Shown here piece by piece: positions 45,913 through 57,958 of a DNA stretch of 64,000 bases. Location: positions 12,590,486 through 12,654,485 of the forward strand of contig CM055107.1 of assembly GCA_029204225.1 (NCBI GenBank). Direction: 5' to 3'. The stretch is from Diphasiastrum complanatum. Its lineage: Eukaryota; Streptophyta; Lycopodiopsida; Lycopodiales; Lycopodiaceae. The notes below the pieces were generated by a model. The model saw only the letters and a list, made by a program, of their open reading frames with translations. It made no database searches and was not told where the DNA came from. How positions within the stretch are numbered: position 1 is the stretch's first letter; each line of letters begins with the position of its first letter. A program made the position numbers and the translations under genes.

Positions 45913-47695
45913 ATTTCTAGCTTGAGTGGTGTGAGAGTGATGGAAATCGTTTATGTTTGAAACATAGAAAGTAATTAAACCCATATCCATAGGAGGAGAA
46001 TATATATGTTATTAAGTTCAATAAGGGTGAATAGATCTAAGCTTGGCTGCATCAAAAATTTCATTAAGTTTTTTGACCTAGATGGATCAGATTTCCAAGC
46101 TTCAATAATTTTCATGTATGCTAGTTGATCATAGAGGCCAAACTCTTTGTTGGAGTTGAGAAATTGATTGTAAATACTCAATATAGGTTCCAAAGGACTA
46201 GAATATCAGTTTAGATCATCCATTTCTCTTGCATTTATTGCTTTCATAAAAAATGCCATCTATTTCTAGCTTTTTGTTGGAAGCTAGTGAGAGATGATTT
46301 GTGGAAAGTGGGATGGAATATATTCTTGTGTCTCAAAATCCCCAGAAACACACCAAGTACAAGAAGATATCCAATATTGTATTGCATTGCTTGAAAGTGA
46401 ATGTTTTAAATGAATTCCAACAGAATGTGATTGGACCTCATGATCCAATAAGATGAGAGTGATAGAATGAGATGCACGACTTCCATTTTTGCATCCCTAC
46501 AAAATAGGACTTGTGTAGACTCTCCAAGGAGCTCAAGCTTAGTTCCACAATATCTATGCATAATCAAGACCATAATCAAGACCTAATTGTGCTCATGATA
46601 TGTAGAAATCATGGTGGAGAATAGGGTCCAGCCTCATGATGACACATAGCATCAAAATAACTAGCTAGCTTTTATCATTTTTCATATTCCTCCATAAAAG
46701 AGGGCTAGTTATGTAACATAGATCTACTAGCAACTCCTAGGGATGATCTAAACATAATGAAATAACTTTAAGAAATGGTTTAGTGAGAAGATCATCCACA
46801 CATTATGATGTATCTACGTGCTCCAAGATGAACATATAATAGACATAAGGAAGTCTCTAAAGTCATCCATTCTACATCCAACCAATGGAAGGTGGGCATA
46901 CATGTGCAATGTCGAGATGATACTCTTCTGTAAAAATTTGTATGCTTGAACTAGAGATGAATGATGATGAGGGAATGGGCTTCTACTTTTGCCTCAATCT
47001 TGATCAAAGATAAAGGGAGTGGGTGTCAATGGAATCATGGTCCATGAATGAATCTAGATTAAGTTTATGTAGGTTGAGAATTAGTAATTGGATTTATTAT
47101 CTTGGGTGGAACTTGGCCTCAAAATAGCAATTTGGGGGGCGTGAAAGCATTTGCATGACAACTTGTAGGCACAAGAATAAATTGTCCATTTGTGGATGAT
47201 AACAAGCTTTATCATGTGTATTTTTTTTTTCTAAACTCATCAATTGGTATAGGACAAACTACCTCTTCTAAATTTATGTCCATTGGCCTAAATCACTTAG
47301 TTGTTTTGGTAGTTGTGGGTTATTTCTACAAATTTGTTTCTATGGGTCTTACCATATCAATGCAAGGATTTTTAATTATAATGATGATTTTATGAATTGC
47401 AGTCTACTCACTTCATGATACAAGTTGCTTTTTACTATTATAGACAAAGTTACAAGGTTTATAGGGCTCGTTTTGAAGATAGAGACAAAATACACAAAAA
47501 TAAGAGTCACAATCCCAATTATTGATCCTAGCCTTGTAAGGCTTTATAGACAACCACCTCATGCAATTCTAAAAAATTTGAAGGCTACTATTGGACAACC
47601 AAAAAAGAAATCACCATATACACATCTCACGAGGGGGTTAAAAACTAAGATTTTTGGAAAAGACTGAGTACATAGCATGGGGATGAGGAAGAAGG
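45913..47695. other. Unassigned 1.8 kb
   Basis: No supported gene or repeat seen. The 80-codon open frame at 47425-47667 has no recognised motif. Confidence 0.35.
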
Positions 47696-47696
47696 T

Positions 47697-48423
47697 GTTG
47701 GAGGGTTTGCGGATCCCAAGTCAACCCTAACCCTAGTTAATAAGTGACAGTGTAAGTCCAATCCGATGATCACATAGAGATTTGACCAGTTGAAGTCAAT
47801 AAAAGGACTTTAGGCCTTTTTTGCGGGACTTTTAATGTCGCAGGGCCAAAATGTCAAGTTAGTGAATAAAGTTGGGTTTCCCTCCAATTTGGATGGTTCC
47901 CACTCTTTTTTAAATTTGAATAATTAGGGAGGCAAAAATGGACCAATAGGATTCAGAGGCCAGGGTCCTCCTCTCTACTATAAAAAGGGACCAACTCGAG
48001 TTTGCTACACATGTTCATTTCCTCATTTCAATAAAGCAGATTGGTTCTCTTGTGAAATGGATTGGTGAATGTCCTTGCTCTCTATCACTTTTCCTTCATC
48101 TCTCATGTTTTATTTGTATTTTGCTAATTGTTGGATCTGATTGTTATTGGGATTGCATGTTATTATACTTTTTATGAGGGAGAAAGGAAGAGAGAGAAAA
48201 AGTAAGCTATCTTTGTTGTGGATCTAGTGTTAGTGGATGTAGTGTTAATGCTTAGGGTTAATGGATGTTAGAGCTAGATGTGAATCTTCCATTCATGCTG
48301 AAATCTGAACTATACTATCACTCTCATGGGAATGAATCTACACGTGACAACTAACTTCATCTCTTTGATGCTAGATTGATTAGATCTTGGATTGAGGTTA
48401 GGAAAGAAAAGAAACCCACTACA
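47697..48423 (+). mobile_element. LTR of a gypsy-type element
   Basis: Candidate ends TG (47697) and CA (48423). It has the head TAATAAGTGACAGTGTAAGT, a TATA-like CTATAAAAAGG near 47979 and CAATAAAGC near 48029. A tRNA primer-like site follows directly. Confidence 0.6.
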
Positions 48424-48426
48424 ATT

Positions 48427-48445
48427 TTGGCGACGTTGCCGGGGA
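48427..48445 (+). promoter_or_regulatory. Primer-binding-like site
   Basis: TTGGCGACGTTGCCGGGGA just inside the LTR. Plant gypsy elements often have TGGCGCCGTTGCCGGGGA here, matching tRNA-Asp; this copy differs by one base in the region compared. Confidence 0.7.
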
Positions 48446-49664
48446 GCTACGCCAATTTTTCAGTTTGCAGCATGTTTGTTGGATGGTTAGCTTGCATTAG
48501 GCATCTTGTCATTGCATGAATAGCATTAGATCTGCATTTAGGGTTAGTTTGGGAGTGATTTTGCTTGATTTGAGTGGATTTGCTTGTTTGAAATCTAATC
48601 TGATTGTGAAACAGAAAAAGCTATTCGGATCACCAATCTTAAGATCTATTTGGATTTGAGATATCAACTAAAACAACAAAAATCGGTCAAATCTGCCATA
48701 TTTTGGTCAAAAGGAGACAAAAATCGTCATCAGAGCTGATAACTTTTTGCCCTCTTTCAGGAAACCTTCGCCGAGATGCATACACCTTCATTTTTTATCA
48801 CAAAACCTTCAGTTTGAAGGGCGAACAATCCTTCCCAGCAGATTTTCAGAAACATCAGAAAAATCGTCAAAAAACACCAGAAAAATCACCAAAACCCTAA
48901 AAATACAGAAAAAGAACCTTCACCCGATTCACTGTGCATAGGTGTGATTCAGATCTATCTACTGCCAGGTCGGCGAAGAATAATACCATAAATAAAAGGT
49001 TTTTCCAGAGGATCAGTTGTCATATTGCCATATTTTTTTTCCAAAAATGTCACATTTTTGCAAAAATACTAGTAGTACTCTCGATTCTTTGCCATAACCT
49101 TCGCCAAGTTTTCAGAGCATTCTATTTATAGTAAAATATTATTTTTGAGTTCGACGAACATTCTTCCTATCCATATCATAGAAAATCTTGATTTTTACCC
49201 TCGCCAAACTACATAAACTGTGTTTTTTTGCGTCAGAAACCTTCGTCGTGTTTACCCTAGCTTTATCTATGTCAAATTTTGAATCTGAGAGTTCGACAAA
49301 GATTATTTCCATAGAAATTATCAGAAAAAATTGATCAAAGAGGCTTTTTTCAAAAATAACACTGCTGAACCTTCGTTGAGTCAATCTTCGTCTAGGGAAC
49401 CTTTGCCAGTTCTATTTTTAGGTTCTGATTTTCCAGATCAAGTCTCTGTCAAAATTTGGATCAAATCTGATACAGTCTGTGTTGGATTCTGAGAAATTTT
49501 TCATGTTTTGAGAAGTATCGATTAATTGAATTTCGAAATCTTTTTCAAGATATAGAAATCTGATTCTTGAAAAGTGGAATAGATCTAGCAGATCTGATTT
49601 GAGATAGTTTTGATTGAAAAATCTAGATCTAATCTCATTGTCTGCTTGATTTGAATTTGTGAAA
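48446..49664 (+). other. Leader of the gypsy-type element
   Basis: 1.2 kb without a coding motif. The word CCTTCGCC and variants recur (near 48767, 49097, 49199, 49239, 49371). Confidence 0.45.
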
Positions 49665-49905
49665 ATGGCTGCCCCTGGAGGTGCTCCTTAGGAAGTCAAT
49701 CCAATCATTGTTAGAAGAGCACCCCATTTGAATCTACCAAAATACAATGGATTAACAGATCCAATTAGATTTCTTCAGATCTATGCTGAATCCTGTGAAG
49801 TCTATGGCGAAATTTCCCTCAAGATAAACTTAAGCTTTTTCCTATGGCCTTAACAGGCACAGCACAAGATTGGTACTATTGTGGTTCGAAAGGGGAAGCA
49901 ACATT
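49665..49905 (+). pseudogene. Decayed gypsy-type gag
   Basis: Starts MAAPGGAP, a TAG, then EVNPIIVRRAPHLNLPKYNG and LTDPIRFLQIYAESCEVYGE. A one-base shift near 49813 gives FPQDKLKLFPMALTGTAQDW YY. P-K-Y-x-G, then F-P-x-x-L-x-G-x-A-x-x-W-Y, is the retrotransposon gag signature. The frame breaks at about 49905. Confidence 0.65.
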
Positions 49906-50130
49906 AGGCTAGCTAATCACGTTTCGCAAATTGAATCCGCATCGGTTAATACTAAAGTGGATGATAAATTACCAGATGCTGCATTGTTCTATGTAGAAGC
50001 AGTACCCGAGTGGGCAGTGGATATTGTTGAGTACCTGATGCTAGGACAATCGAATGACTCTTTGACTATTGGTACTATTGTGGTACTCTTTGAATTAGCA
50101 CAAGATTGGTACTATTGTGGTACGCTTTGA
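49906..50130 (+). pseudogene. Gypsy pol scrap fused to gag
   Basis: HVSQIESASVNTKVDDKLPD, then EAVPEWAVDIVEYLMLGQ resembles the RNase H to integrase connector of gypsy pol (L-x-D-x-x-L, W-x-x-x-I-x-x-Y-L). It follows gag directly, so protease and RT are deleted. ATTGGTACTATTGTGGT occurs three times, near 49869, 50065 and 50106. Confidence 0.5.
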
Positions 50131-50441
50131 ACCACAATCAAGGGCCATTTTCTTGTAGAATTAAGGCTATACCTAGCCTTCCAAATTCTCCAAAGTAATG
50201 AAACCCTACATAGGTTCAAAACTATCATGTTAAAATCACTAAGCAAGCATCATCAAGACTGGAGGTAGAGGAGGGAGGGAGGGAGGGCAATAAAGGCGTT
50301 TGATCTAGAAGTCATGCAAACAGATAAGTAAGACCACTAAGCTCTGTGTATGTCTAAGGCAATGCAAGGCTACATTATTTGGTGGTTGTCGATCAAAATG
50401 TAAGCCAAGGAAAAACATTGTATAGGGTGGTGCCTTTCTGC

Positions 50442-50523
<82 letters not shown>
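50442..50523 (+). repeat. (CT)n then (CA)n microsatellite
   Basis: CT to about 50490, then CA to 50523. Confidence 0.95.
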
Positions 50524-50527
<4 letters not shown>

Positions 50528-51400
50528 AGTCAAACTCCATTGAAAGTCATTAAGAAAAATGTTGTAAAATTTTCATTAGACATGATTTGAAAGGTTTACC
50601 TTGCTTTTTAATAGGTGAAAAGTAATGGGCCAACACTTCAAGTTAGAAATTACAAGAAAATGATGTGACCCTTCACTAGGATATGAGAGTATGCCTTTGG
50701 AATTCTGAGCTTTGAGATTGTGGCCTACTAGCATAACAACAAGATGTTGGTGGACTTTATTTTTTGGCTAGATGCACTTATAAATATTGTCTTTCATGAA
50801 ATTATGTTTTTTCACACTATAGAGACATGGAAGATATCATGAAAACAGAGAGGCGTGAGATACTTGGGTCTTACTCATCCAATGCATGTTAGACAACCCT
50901 TAACAGACAAGCACATGGGGAGGGGCTACGATCGAATGCCTTCCTTTGTGGGAGGTCCTTTGCTCGAGGAAAATGCTCAACCATTGAAGACTTCCCAAAC
51001 ACTGTGGAAGGGCCTTTGTTAGTGTTGCATTGGCACCTCAAAGGGCACTGGGACTTGAGCAGTTTCCCCAAGACACGCTTAAGTCTAACATTCATCCATC
51101 ATGAACTCATTGAAAAGCCAACTTAGAAAACGTGACAAGCCTAACCATTCAGAATTAGAAAAACTAGAAACCCAACCAACTCGAAAGCCAAGTCAGAATC
51201 CATTCCCAAAAGGTAACCAAAGGCAAAGACGAGTCACACATGAAATCCCAAGGCACACTGGTTGCAAACTGACAAAAGGCATAGCGGCTCCCAGGAGTTG
51301 ACTAGGCCATGACTTGAGCTCTAGAGCTAGCTCATGACTTGTGACTACTTGACTGGCTCACCACAAGTCGGAGGCTCAATCCCTGACTTCCTAACTTGCT
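50524..51400. other. Unassigned 0.9 kb
   Basis: No supported gene seen. Confidence 0.35.
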
Positions 51401-52230
51401 CCTAACCAATTTTTTTGGGAATGTCTTGTGAATCCGCCCATCCCAAAGTGGCCAATTTTTTGGGAATGTCTTGCAAATCCAACAAATCCAGCTCGTTCAA
51501 AAGTAGCCAAAAAAGAATCAAGCATTTTTTAAAGTAGCCAAATCTTGCGTATTCTTTTTAAATCCGACAAATTGAGCCCATCTCAGAGTTGCCAATTTTG
51601 GGGAATGTTTTGCAAATCCAACGAATCAAGCCCATCCCAAAGTGGCCAAGTTTTTGGGAATGTCTTGCAAATCCAACAAATCGGGCTCATTCGAAAGTAG
51701 CCAAAAAAAATCAAGCATGTTTGAAAGTAGCCAAATCTTGCGTACTCATTTAAATCCTACAAATTGAGCCCATCCAAACCTAACCAATTTTTGGGAATGT
51801 TTTGCAAATCCAACGAATCAAGCCCATCCCAAAGTGGCCAATATTTTGGGAATATCTTGCAAATCCAACAAATCGAGCTCGTTTGAAAGTAGCCAGAAAA
51901 ATCAAGCATGTTTGAAGCCAAATCTTGCATATTCTTTTTAAATCCAACAAATCGAGCCCATCCAAACCTAACCAATTTTTGGGAATGTTTTGCAAATCCA
52001 ACGAATCGAGCCCATCTGAAAGTGGCCAATTTTTTGGAAATGTCTTGCAAATCCAACAAATCAAGCTAGTCCGAAAGTAGCCAAAAAAAATTGAGCATGT
52101 TTGAAAGTAGCCAAATCTTGAGTATTCTTTTTAAATCCAACAAGTCGAGCCCATCCAAACTTAACCAATTTTTTGAATTTTTGTGCAAATCCAAACAATC
52201 AAATTCATGAGAGGCTATTTACATCCAAAA
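51401..52230. repeat. About 190-bp satellite, four to five units
   Basis: AAATCTTG at the start of one sub-block occurs at 51540, 51733, 51920 and 52113 (steps 193, 187, 193). Each unit has two or three diverged sub-blocks with GGGAATGT(C/T)TTGCAAATCC and AATC(G/A)AGCCCATCC. Confidence 0.85.
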
Positions 52231-52283
52231 GTAGCTAATCTTAGAAGTTTAGCAGAGATTTATGAATGTGGCCATCACATCCA

Positions 52284-52324
<41 letters not shown>
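52284..52324 (+). repeat. (CT)n microsatellite
   Basis: Pure CT tract of about 40 bp. Confidence 0.95.
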
Positions 52325-52328
<4 letters not shown>

Positions 52329-52582
52329 CCATAAACATTGAAAGTAAAAAGGAGGACTCAAACATGTGATACAAACACCTCTCTCTTTCATACAATAAAC
52401 ATCAAAGCCAAAAAGGGTACTCATCAAACATACGTTTGTGTGTCACACATACATGATGTGATATCTCTCTCATCCATTTGTGTACACACACACATAGATA
52501 TAGTTAAAAATAGTTATATTTTCTGGATAGAATAAGCATCTGCTTCATACATATATACAGTTGTGGACAGTATATCCTTTGT

Positions 52583-52594
52583 ATTTATATAAGC
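52583..52594 (+). promoter_or_regulatory. Candidate TATA box of the receptor kinase gene
   Basis: ATTTATATAAGC about 650 bp upstream of the chosen start codon. The intervening sequence would be the 5' untranslated region. TATATATACAG at 52550 is an alternative. Confidence 0.35.
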
Positions 52595-52922
52595 ATTGAA
52601 GCAAAAAACATGATGCGCACACGAACTCCAAAAAAAACATTAATGTGTGGAATAGTTCACCTACCATTGCACTTCCCTGTCCTATCTCTACAACTCCGCC
52701 CAGCCTCGTCCTCCTACTACACCCTTGTCCTCTTCCTTTACTATTTTCTGTTGTCTTATTATTTTTCAACTCTTTGTGAAGTTAAAAAGAATCCCTCCCC
52801 TTCATTTATTTTTCTTCTCCGTATCTACAAATTTCTACCCCTTAAGCTTATTTCTGTGATTTTTTGAACAAAAGGGATGAATTGCCTCTTTGATCTGTGC
52901 ATTGATGGGCTGGGATTCGATG

Positions 52923-53243
52923 AAGGATGCTTCGCTTGCTGCTGCAAATCCAATGCAGAGGTGAGGTTTGGATTTGTGGAGGTGAGTAGTGGGTGGATTT
53001 GCAACCAAGGCTTCCATAGCAGGAAAGGATGATTCTTGTGCATTAAAGCTGGGATTGAGTAGAAAAGCAGGGGGAACTAGTATGAAGGATGCTTTGCATG
53101 CAGCTGCAAATCCATTGCAGAGGTGAGCGTTGCATATATGGAGATGGGTAGTTGCAGGATTTTGCAGACAAGGCTTCTTTAACTGGAAAGGATGATTCTT
53201 GTTCATGTTGGGATTCAGTAGAAAAGAGAGGGAAATAGGCATC
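52923..53243 (+). repeat. 162-bp duplication in the 5' leader of the receptor kinase gene
   Basis: The landmark AAGGATGCTT starts at 52923 and 53085. The two units share GCTGCAAATCCA, TTGCAGAGGTGAG-type and GGAAAGGATGATTCTTGT motifs. The second unit ends at the ATG region. Confidence 0.8.
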
Positions 53244-56200
53244 ATGTCAAAATGCAAAGAGAAAGATCGGAGCTTTTCTGTGTCTGGGCTGGTGTTGATC
53301 GGACTGATTCTGATTGGGTCAGCCCCTCTGATCAACGCTATAGTCTCTCCAGAAGTAAAGATCCTGATTGGGGTGAAAAATAGCCTACAAGATCCAGATG
53401 GGTTTCTCACCAATTGGCGAGAAAGTGATGAAACTCCATGCAAATGGAATGGCGTGATATGTGATCCTTCTATGCAACTTGTCATAGCCATTGATCTTTC
53501 CAACATGAATTTGTATGGCCCTGTGCCTTCTGCCATCTGTGATCTGCAAAATCTCACTTCTTACAACGTGGGCAACAACTTTTTGGAGGGTAGCTTTCCT
53601 GCAACGCTATTGGACTGTAGCAAATTGGAGTATTTAAATCTAAGCCAGAATTTGATTGTCAGTGAGCTTCCAGATGGAATCTCCAGATTGCAGAGCTTGA
53701 CAAACCTTGATCTATGTGGAAACAATTTTTCTGGGTCTATTCCTCCAGGATTTGGAGACCTTCCCCTGCTTGAGAGCCTAAATCTGACGAACAATCTTCT
53801 TAATGGCACCATCCCTGGCTATCTAGGCAAGCTTTCTAATTTGAAATGGCTTGATCTTGCATACAACCCATTTGCACCAGGAGTGATTCCAGAGGAATTG
53901 GGCAATTTATCTCAGTTGTTGAATATTCATATAGCTATGGCGAATCTCATCGGCCCAATTCCCAGCTCACTCGGAAACTTGACTGCGCTCACATATTTTC
54001 TGGACTTATCTGAAAACAATCTCCAAGGAAGCATACCCCTAGGGATCATGCAGCTTCCTAAGCTAGCAAAGATGGAACTTTACGGCAACAGACTTTCGGG
54101 GCAGATCCCTCTTGACATGAAGAATCTCCTCTCCATCACTGATATTGATCTATCCAGCAATTTATTAACTGGAAGAATCCCTGAAGAGATGGGAAAGCTC
54201 CAAACTTTGGAGCTTTTACACTTGTGGGCTAATCATCTGGAGGGGGTGATCCCTCCTGGGCTTGCAGATCTTCCCAAGCTAAGCAGGTTGAGATTGTTTG
54301 ATAACAACTTGAGTGGAGAGCTATCACAGAACTTCGGCAACCATGCTGCTTTCACTTATTTTGATGTCTCTAGGAACTCCTTGAGTGGATCAGTGCCACC
54401 CAATCTTTGCAGAGGAGAAAATCTGGAAGAATTAATACTTTTCACGAACAATTTTAGTGGGGAACTTGCTGGGACGTATGGGAACTGCTCAAGCCTATAT
54501 CGCTTTCTTTTGAATGAGAACAATTTGAGTGGTACGATTCCAGCAGGACTTTGGAATTCTGTGCATTTGTACATCGTTGATCTTTCTCAAAACAACTTCC
54601 AAGGAGGCATTTCTCCAAATATTGGCCTTGCGACAAATCTAACCTCTCTCAATCTTTCCGACAATCGCTTCAATGGCACTATTCCTACTGAAATTGGCAA
54701 ACTATTTCTGTTGAACAGGCTCATGCTTTCTCATAATTTGCTCTCTGGTTCCATTCCTCCACAACTGGGAAACCTTTCAGGTTTGAATGTGTTGTCCCTC
54801 TCAGACAATCAGTTTTCAGGGGAAATCCCCTTAGAGATTTCCAAATGCTACCAGCTAGCTCAGCTTGATCTATCCAGGAACGCCTTGACAGGCTCAATCC
54901 CATCTGATCTAGGGAGCCTCAATGTCCTTACCGACTTGGATCTTTCAGAAAATAATTTAAGTGGGCAGATTCCTGTAGAGCTAGAAAAACTGCGATTTTT
55001 TCTGTTCAATGTTTCCTTCAACAACCTTTCAGGACCAGTCCCCCCAGGTCTTATCAATGGAGCATTCAACAACAGCTTCATAGGGAATCCACATTTGTGT
55101 GCACAAGGATTACAAGCTATAAAACCTTGCTCTTTAGTTGCTGCAGATTCGTCAACAAATGAGGGCAGAAAAGTGCCTGCCCCCTTGGCTTGGGCTGTGG
55201 GTGGGACTTTTGCAGCTGCAGTTCTGATACTTTTTGTTGGGTCATGCCTGTTTTTCAGAAAGTACAAAGCTCACTTTAATACTAAAGCGGATGGGAAACC
55301 TCTATGGAGCCTGACCTCTTTCCATAAGCTGGGATTTAGTGAATATGAAGTCTTGGGCTGCTTGGATGAGGACAACCTGATTGGGACAGGGGGGGCTGGG
55401 AAAGTATACAAGGCCACACTTAGCAATGGACAAGAAGTGGCAGTGAAGAAGCTTTGGACAGATGTAAAGGGTGACAAAAAGCATGACTATGGATTCAACG
55501 CTGAGGTAGAGACTCTCGGAAAGTTGCGTCATAAAAACATAGTGAAGCTCTTGTGCTGTTGCTCTAGTCAAGATGCCAAACTACTTGTGTATGAGTACAT
55601 GCCCAATGGCAGTCTTGGAGATCAGCTGCACAACCCCAAAGCAAGCATTCTGAACTGGGCTACTCGCTATAAAATTGCACTTGGAGCAGCAGAAGGCCTA
55701 GCATATCTGCACCACGACTATAATCCTCCAGTGCTGCACTGTGATGTGAAGTCCAACAATATTTTGCTGGATTTGGACTATGAAGCCCGCGTCGCAGATT
55801 TTGGCCTTGCCAAGATCCTGCAAACTTGTGGAAAAGAGGTCTCTTTGTCAAGCATTGCAGGCACCTGTGGTTATATTGCCCCAGGTAAATGAGCTTTCTT
55901 GGATTACGAGAACCTATGAGTAGATTTTCATCTCTTTAGAATTTCGATAAAAATCCCTTCAAGCTATTCTATTGCAAAGCTTAACATCCTCCACACCTTC
56001 TTGGGATCGATTATCTTTGAAATTTTATCCCTTTGCATCAATACCTGAAATTCTAGAGTATCGCAATCCATCGCAGAAATGACATGCTGCTAATTTATCA
56101 TTCGTTTTCGGTATGCAAATTATTATTTTAAGTTTAAAACTCTACATGAAATAGGAGTATCCATTGCTGACTTGAGAATCTGTATGTTGTTGTGCAGAGT

Positions 56201-56571
56201 ATGGCTATACATTTAAAGTCAATGAAAAGAGTGACATATACAGCTTTGGCGTAGTGCTGATGGAGCTTGTAACTGGAAAGATGCCTGTTGAGCCTGAATT
56301 TGGAGATGGTGTAGACATTGTGAAGTGGGTTCGTGTGAAAGTTCAAACCAAGGAAGGAATACTACAGGTGCTGGATTCAAGACTTGGAGCAGCTGCTAAG
56401 GAGGACATACTACTGGTGCTGAGAGTTGCGCTTCTCTGCACAAGTGCACTTCCTATACAACGGCCGTCGATGCGTGAGGTAGTTCAAATGTTGCTGGAGG
56501 CACACCCTGAACAAACTGGGAAGGGTGACAAAACCGTTAGTGCAAAGAAAGATCCTTACGGATCAGTCTGA
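53244..56571 (+). CDS. HSL1-like: LRR receptor-like kinase, HAESA/HSL1 type (spliced, 1004 residues)
   Basis: Exons 53244-55884 and 56198-56571 give 1004 residues, the usual HAESA/HSL1 length (about 1000). In order: signal peptide with hydrophobic LVLIGLILIGSAPLINA (to about residue 32), LRR N-cap with the W and C residues of PCKWNGVICD, about 20 LRRs, a transmembrane helix (about 650-672) and a kinase. Kinase motifs: GTGGAGKVYK loop (about 713), VAVKK (about 735), HCDVKSNN (832-834), VADFGLAK (852-854), YIAPEYGYT. Known: this family binds secreted peptides such as IDA or CEP/CIF types and signals with SERK co-receptors at the plasma membrane. The C-terminus (KDPYGSV) suits HSL1. The start is ambiguous: an upstream in-frame ATG (53205) would add 13 residues before the signal peptide. 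No stops or frameshifts; the intron is at the conserved place. HCD instead of HRD makes it non-RD. Confidence 0.92.
55885..56197 (+). other. Intron of the receptor kinase gene
   Basis: 313 bp, CCAG/GTAAAT donor and TTGTGCAG acceptor, phase 1, splitting the Glu codon of the APE motif. This intron position is conserved in this receptor-kinase subfamily. Confidence 0.92.
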
Positions 56572-57950
56572 AATAGCTTGTTCCTCCATAAAATTCACAA
56601 TATCATCAATTTCAACGTTTTTGACCGTTTGAAAAATCACAAAAACCTTGATGACAGAAGTGCCATCATATGGGTTTTTTCTTACTGTGTGAGACTTGAA
56701 CGTGCAGTTCATTACAGTGGCAAGCAAGCCTCTGTACAATATTAATTTTTAAAAACAAATTCATCACATTATATGCAAGATATATCTTGAACATGAAACC
56801 ACACACATTAGTTGCATTCTCTTTTCTCCTTATCACTTGCTTTATTGGTGGGATGCAATTTGGCTTTCTGCAAGTACCCAGGGTGATTATAAACAAGTTT
56901 ATTCATGCTGAAAATGTATATCAGTATTCTCTGTGATCTGCTTATAGAATATGATACATAATTCTGCAGATAGGATCATGGAAAGCTGTAGTGATGATTT
57001 ACAGAAGACTCTTGTTTTTTGCAAAACCCACTTCAACAATGTTCAGTACCTCTGGTTAGTATCATATTTTCAGCAGTTCAAGCCCTTGATAACTTTCAGT
57101 CAGCCACTGATCAAGATAACCATCTCCAATTGTAACTTCTGGTAGATTCTCGGAACCAGATGTTAATGAATAATGTTCAGCTCTATTACCCGTTATGGAA
57201 GTTAAGGCTTTTTCTTTGTCTCGCCTCTCAACGAAAAGACCAGTCAATAATCTCCATAATATGCCTCAAAGTGACCTATATCTAGCCCTTAGAGTGCCTT
57301 CACTATTCTATTTGATCGTTTCGCCACAAAGCTCAAATCTATCACCTATCAAGCTGTCAAAATATACTTCGTGATTAGTTTAGTTTCGTAGGTATACATG
57401 GCAGCTTCGCAACACCCAATTTTTTGGAAACGAAATGAACACTAATCTCAAATTAAACAGCATGGCATAGTGCTTCACACAAAGCAAAATCATTCAGAAA
57501 TTGCTTGCTAATGGTAATCTATATCATATGTTACAAATAATAAATGTGTATATGTGTTGATCTCACCCTTGCCGCAAGCCCCACAACTTTAGAACTATTC
57601 AGATTTGCCTCATAAAGAACTAGCTACACAATTCTAGCCTTGCATCGCTCATTGTAAAAGTCACAACAAGAATCAACAACGCCGAAAGCCGAAAGCTTTT
57701 GAAAGAGGAGATCTAAAATTGTCACAATTGCAATTTTCAGCAAACAAAGTTCTCGTAGCATATAGCATAAAAACAAACCAAAACCTGAAATAAACAAGCC
57801 AAAAGATTAACTAGCAAATATACTCCAAAGACGTGTGAGATTAAGAAACAAACATAGCATGAAGAGAATCACAAAAACTTGCGTCTCTTTCAATACCAGA
57901 ATGCCTTTGAATTTACAGGACTACATCTTAGTTTGTTATCCAAGCTTGCT
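56572..57950. other. Intergenic, 3' flank of the kinase gene
   Basis: No gene seen. AATAAA-like signals occur several times in the AT-rich first part. Confidence 0.45.
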
Positions 57951-57958
57951 AGTTTATT

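Noticed and set aside
47425-47667. 80-codon plus-strand frame as a gene
   Set aside because: No motif, no splice partners and isolated in unassigned sequence.
52835-53557. 240-codon open frame on the minus strand over the kinase 5' end
   Set aside because: Antisense to the kinase leader and first exon, and built partly from the 162-bp duplication. No motif of its own.
54860-55267. Antisense frames inside the kinase exon
   Set aside because: Shadows of the LRR and transmembrane coding sequence on the other strand.
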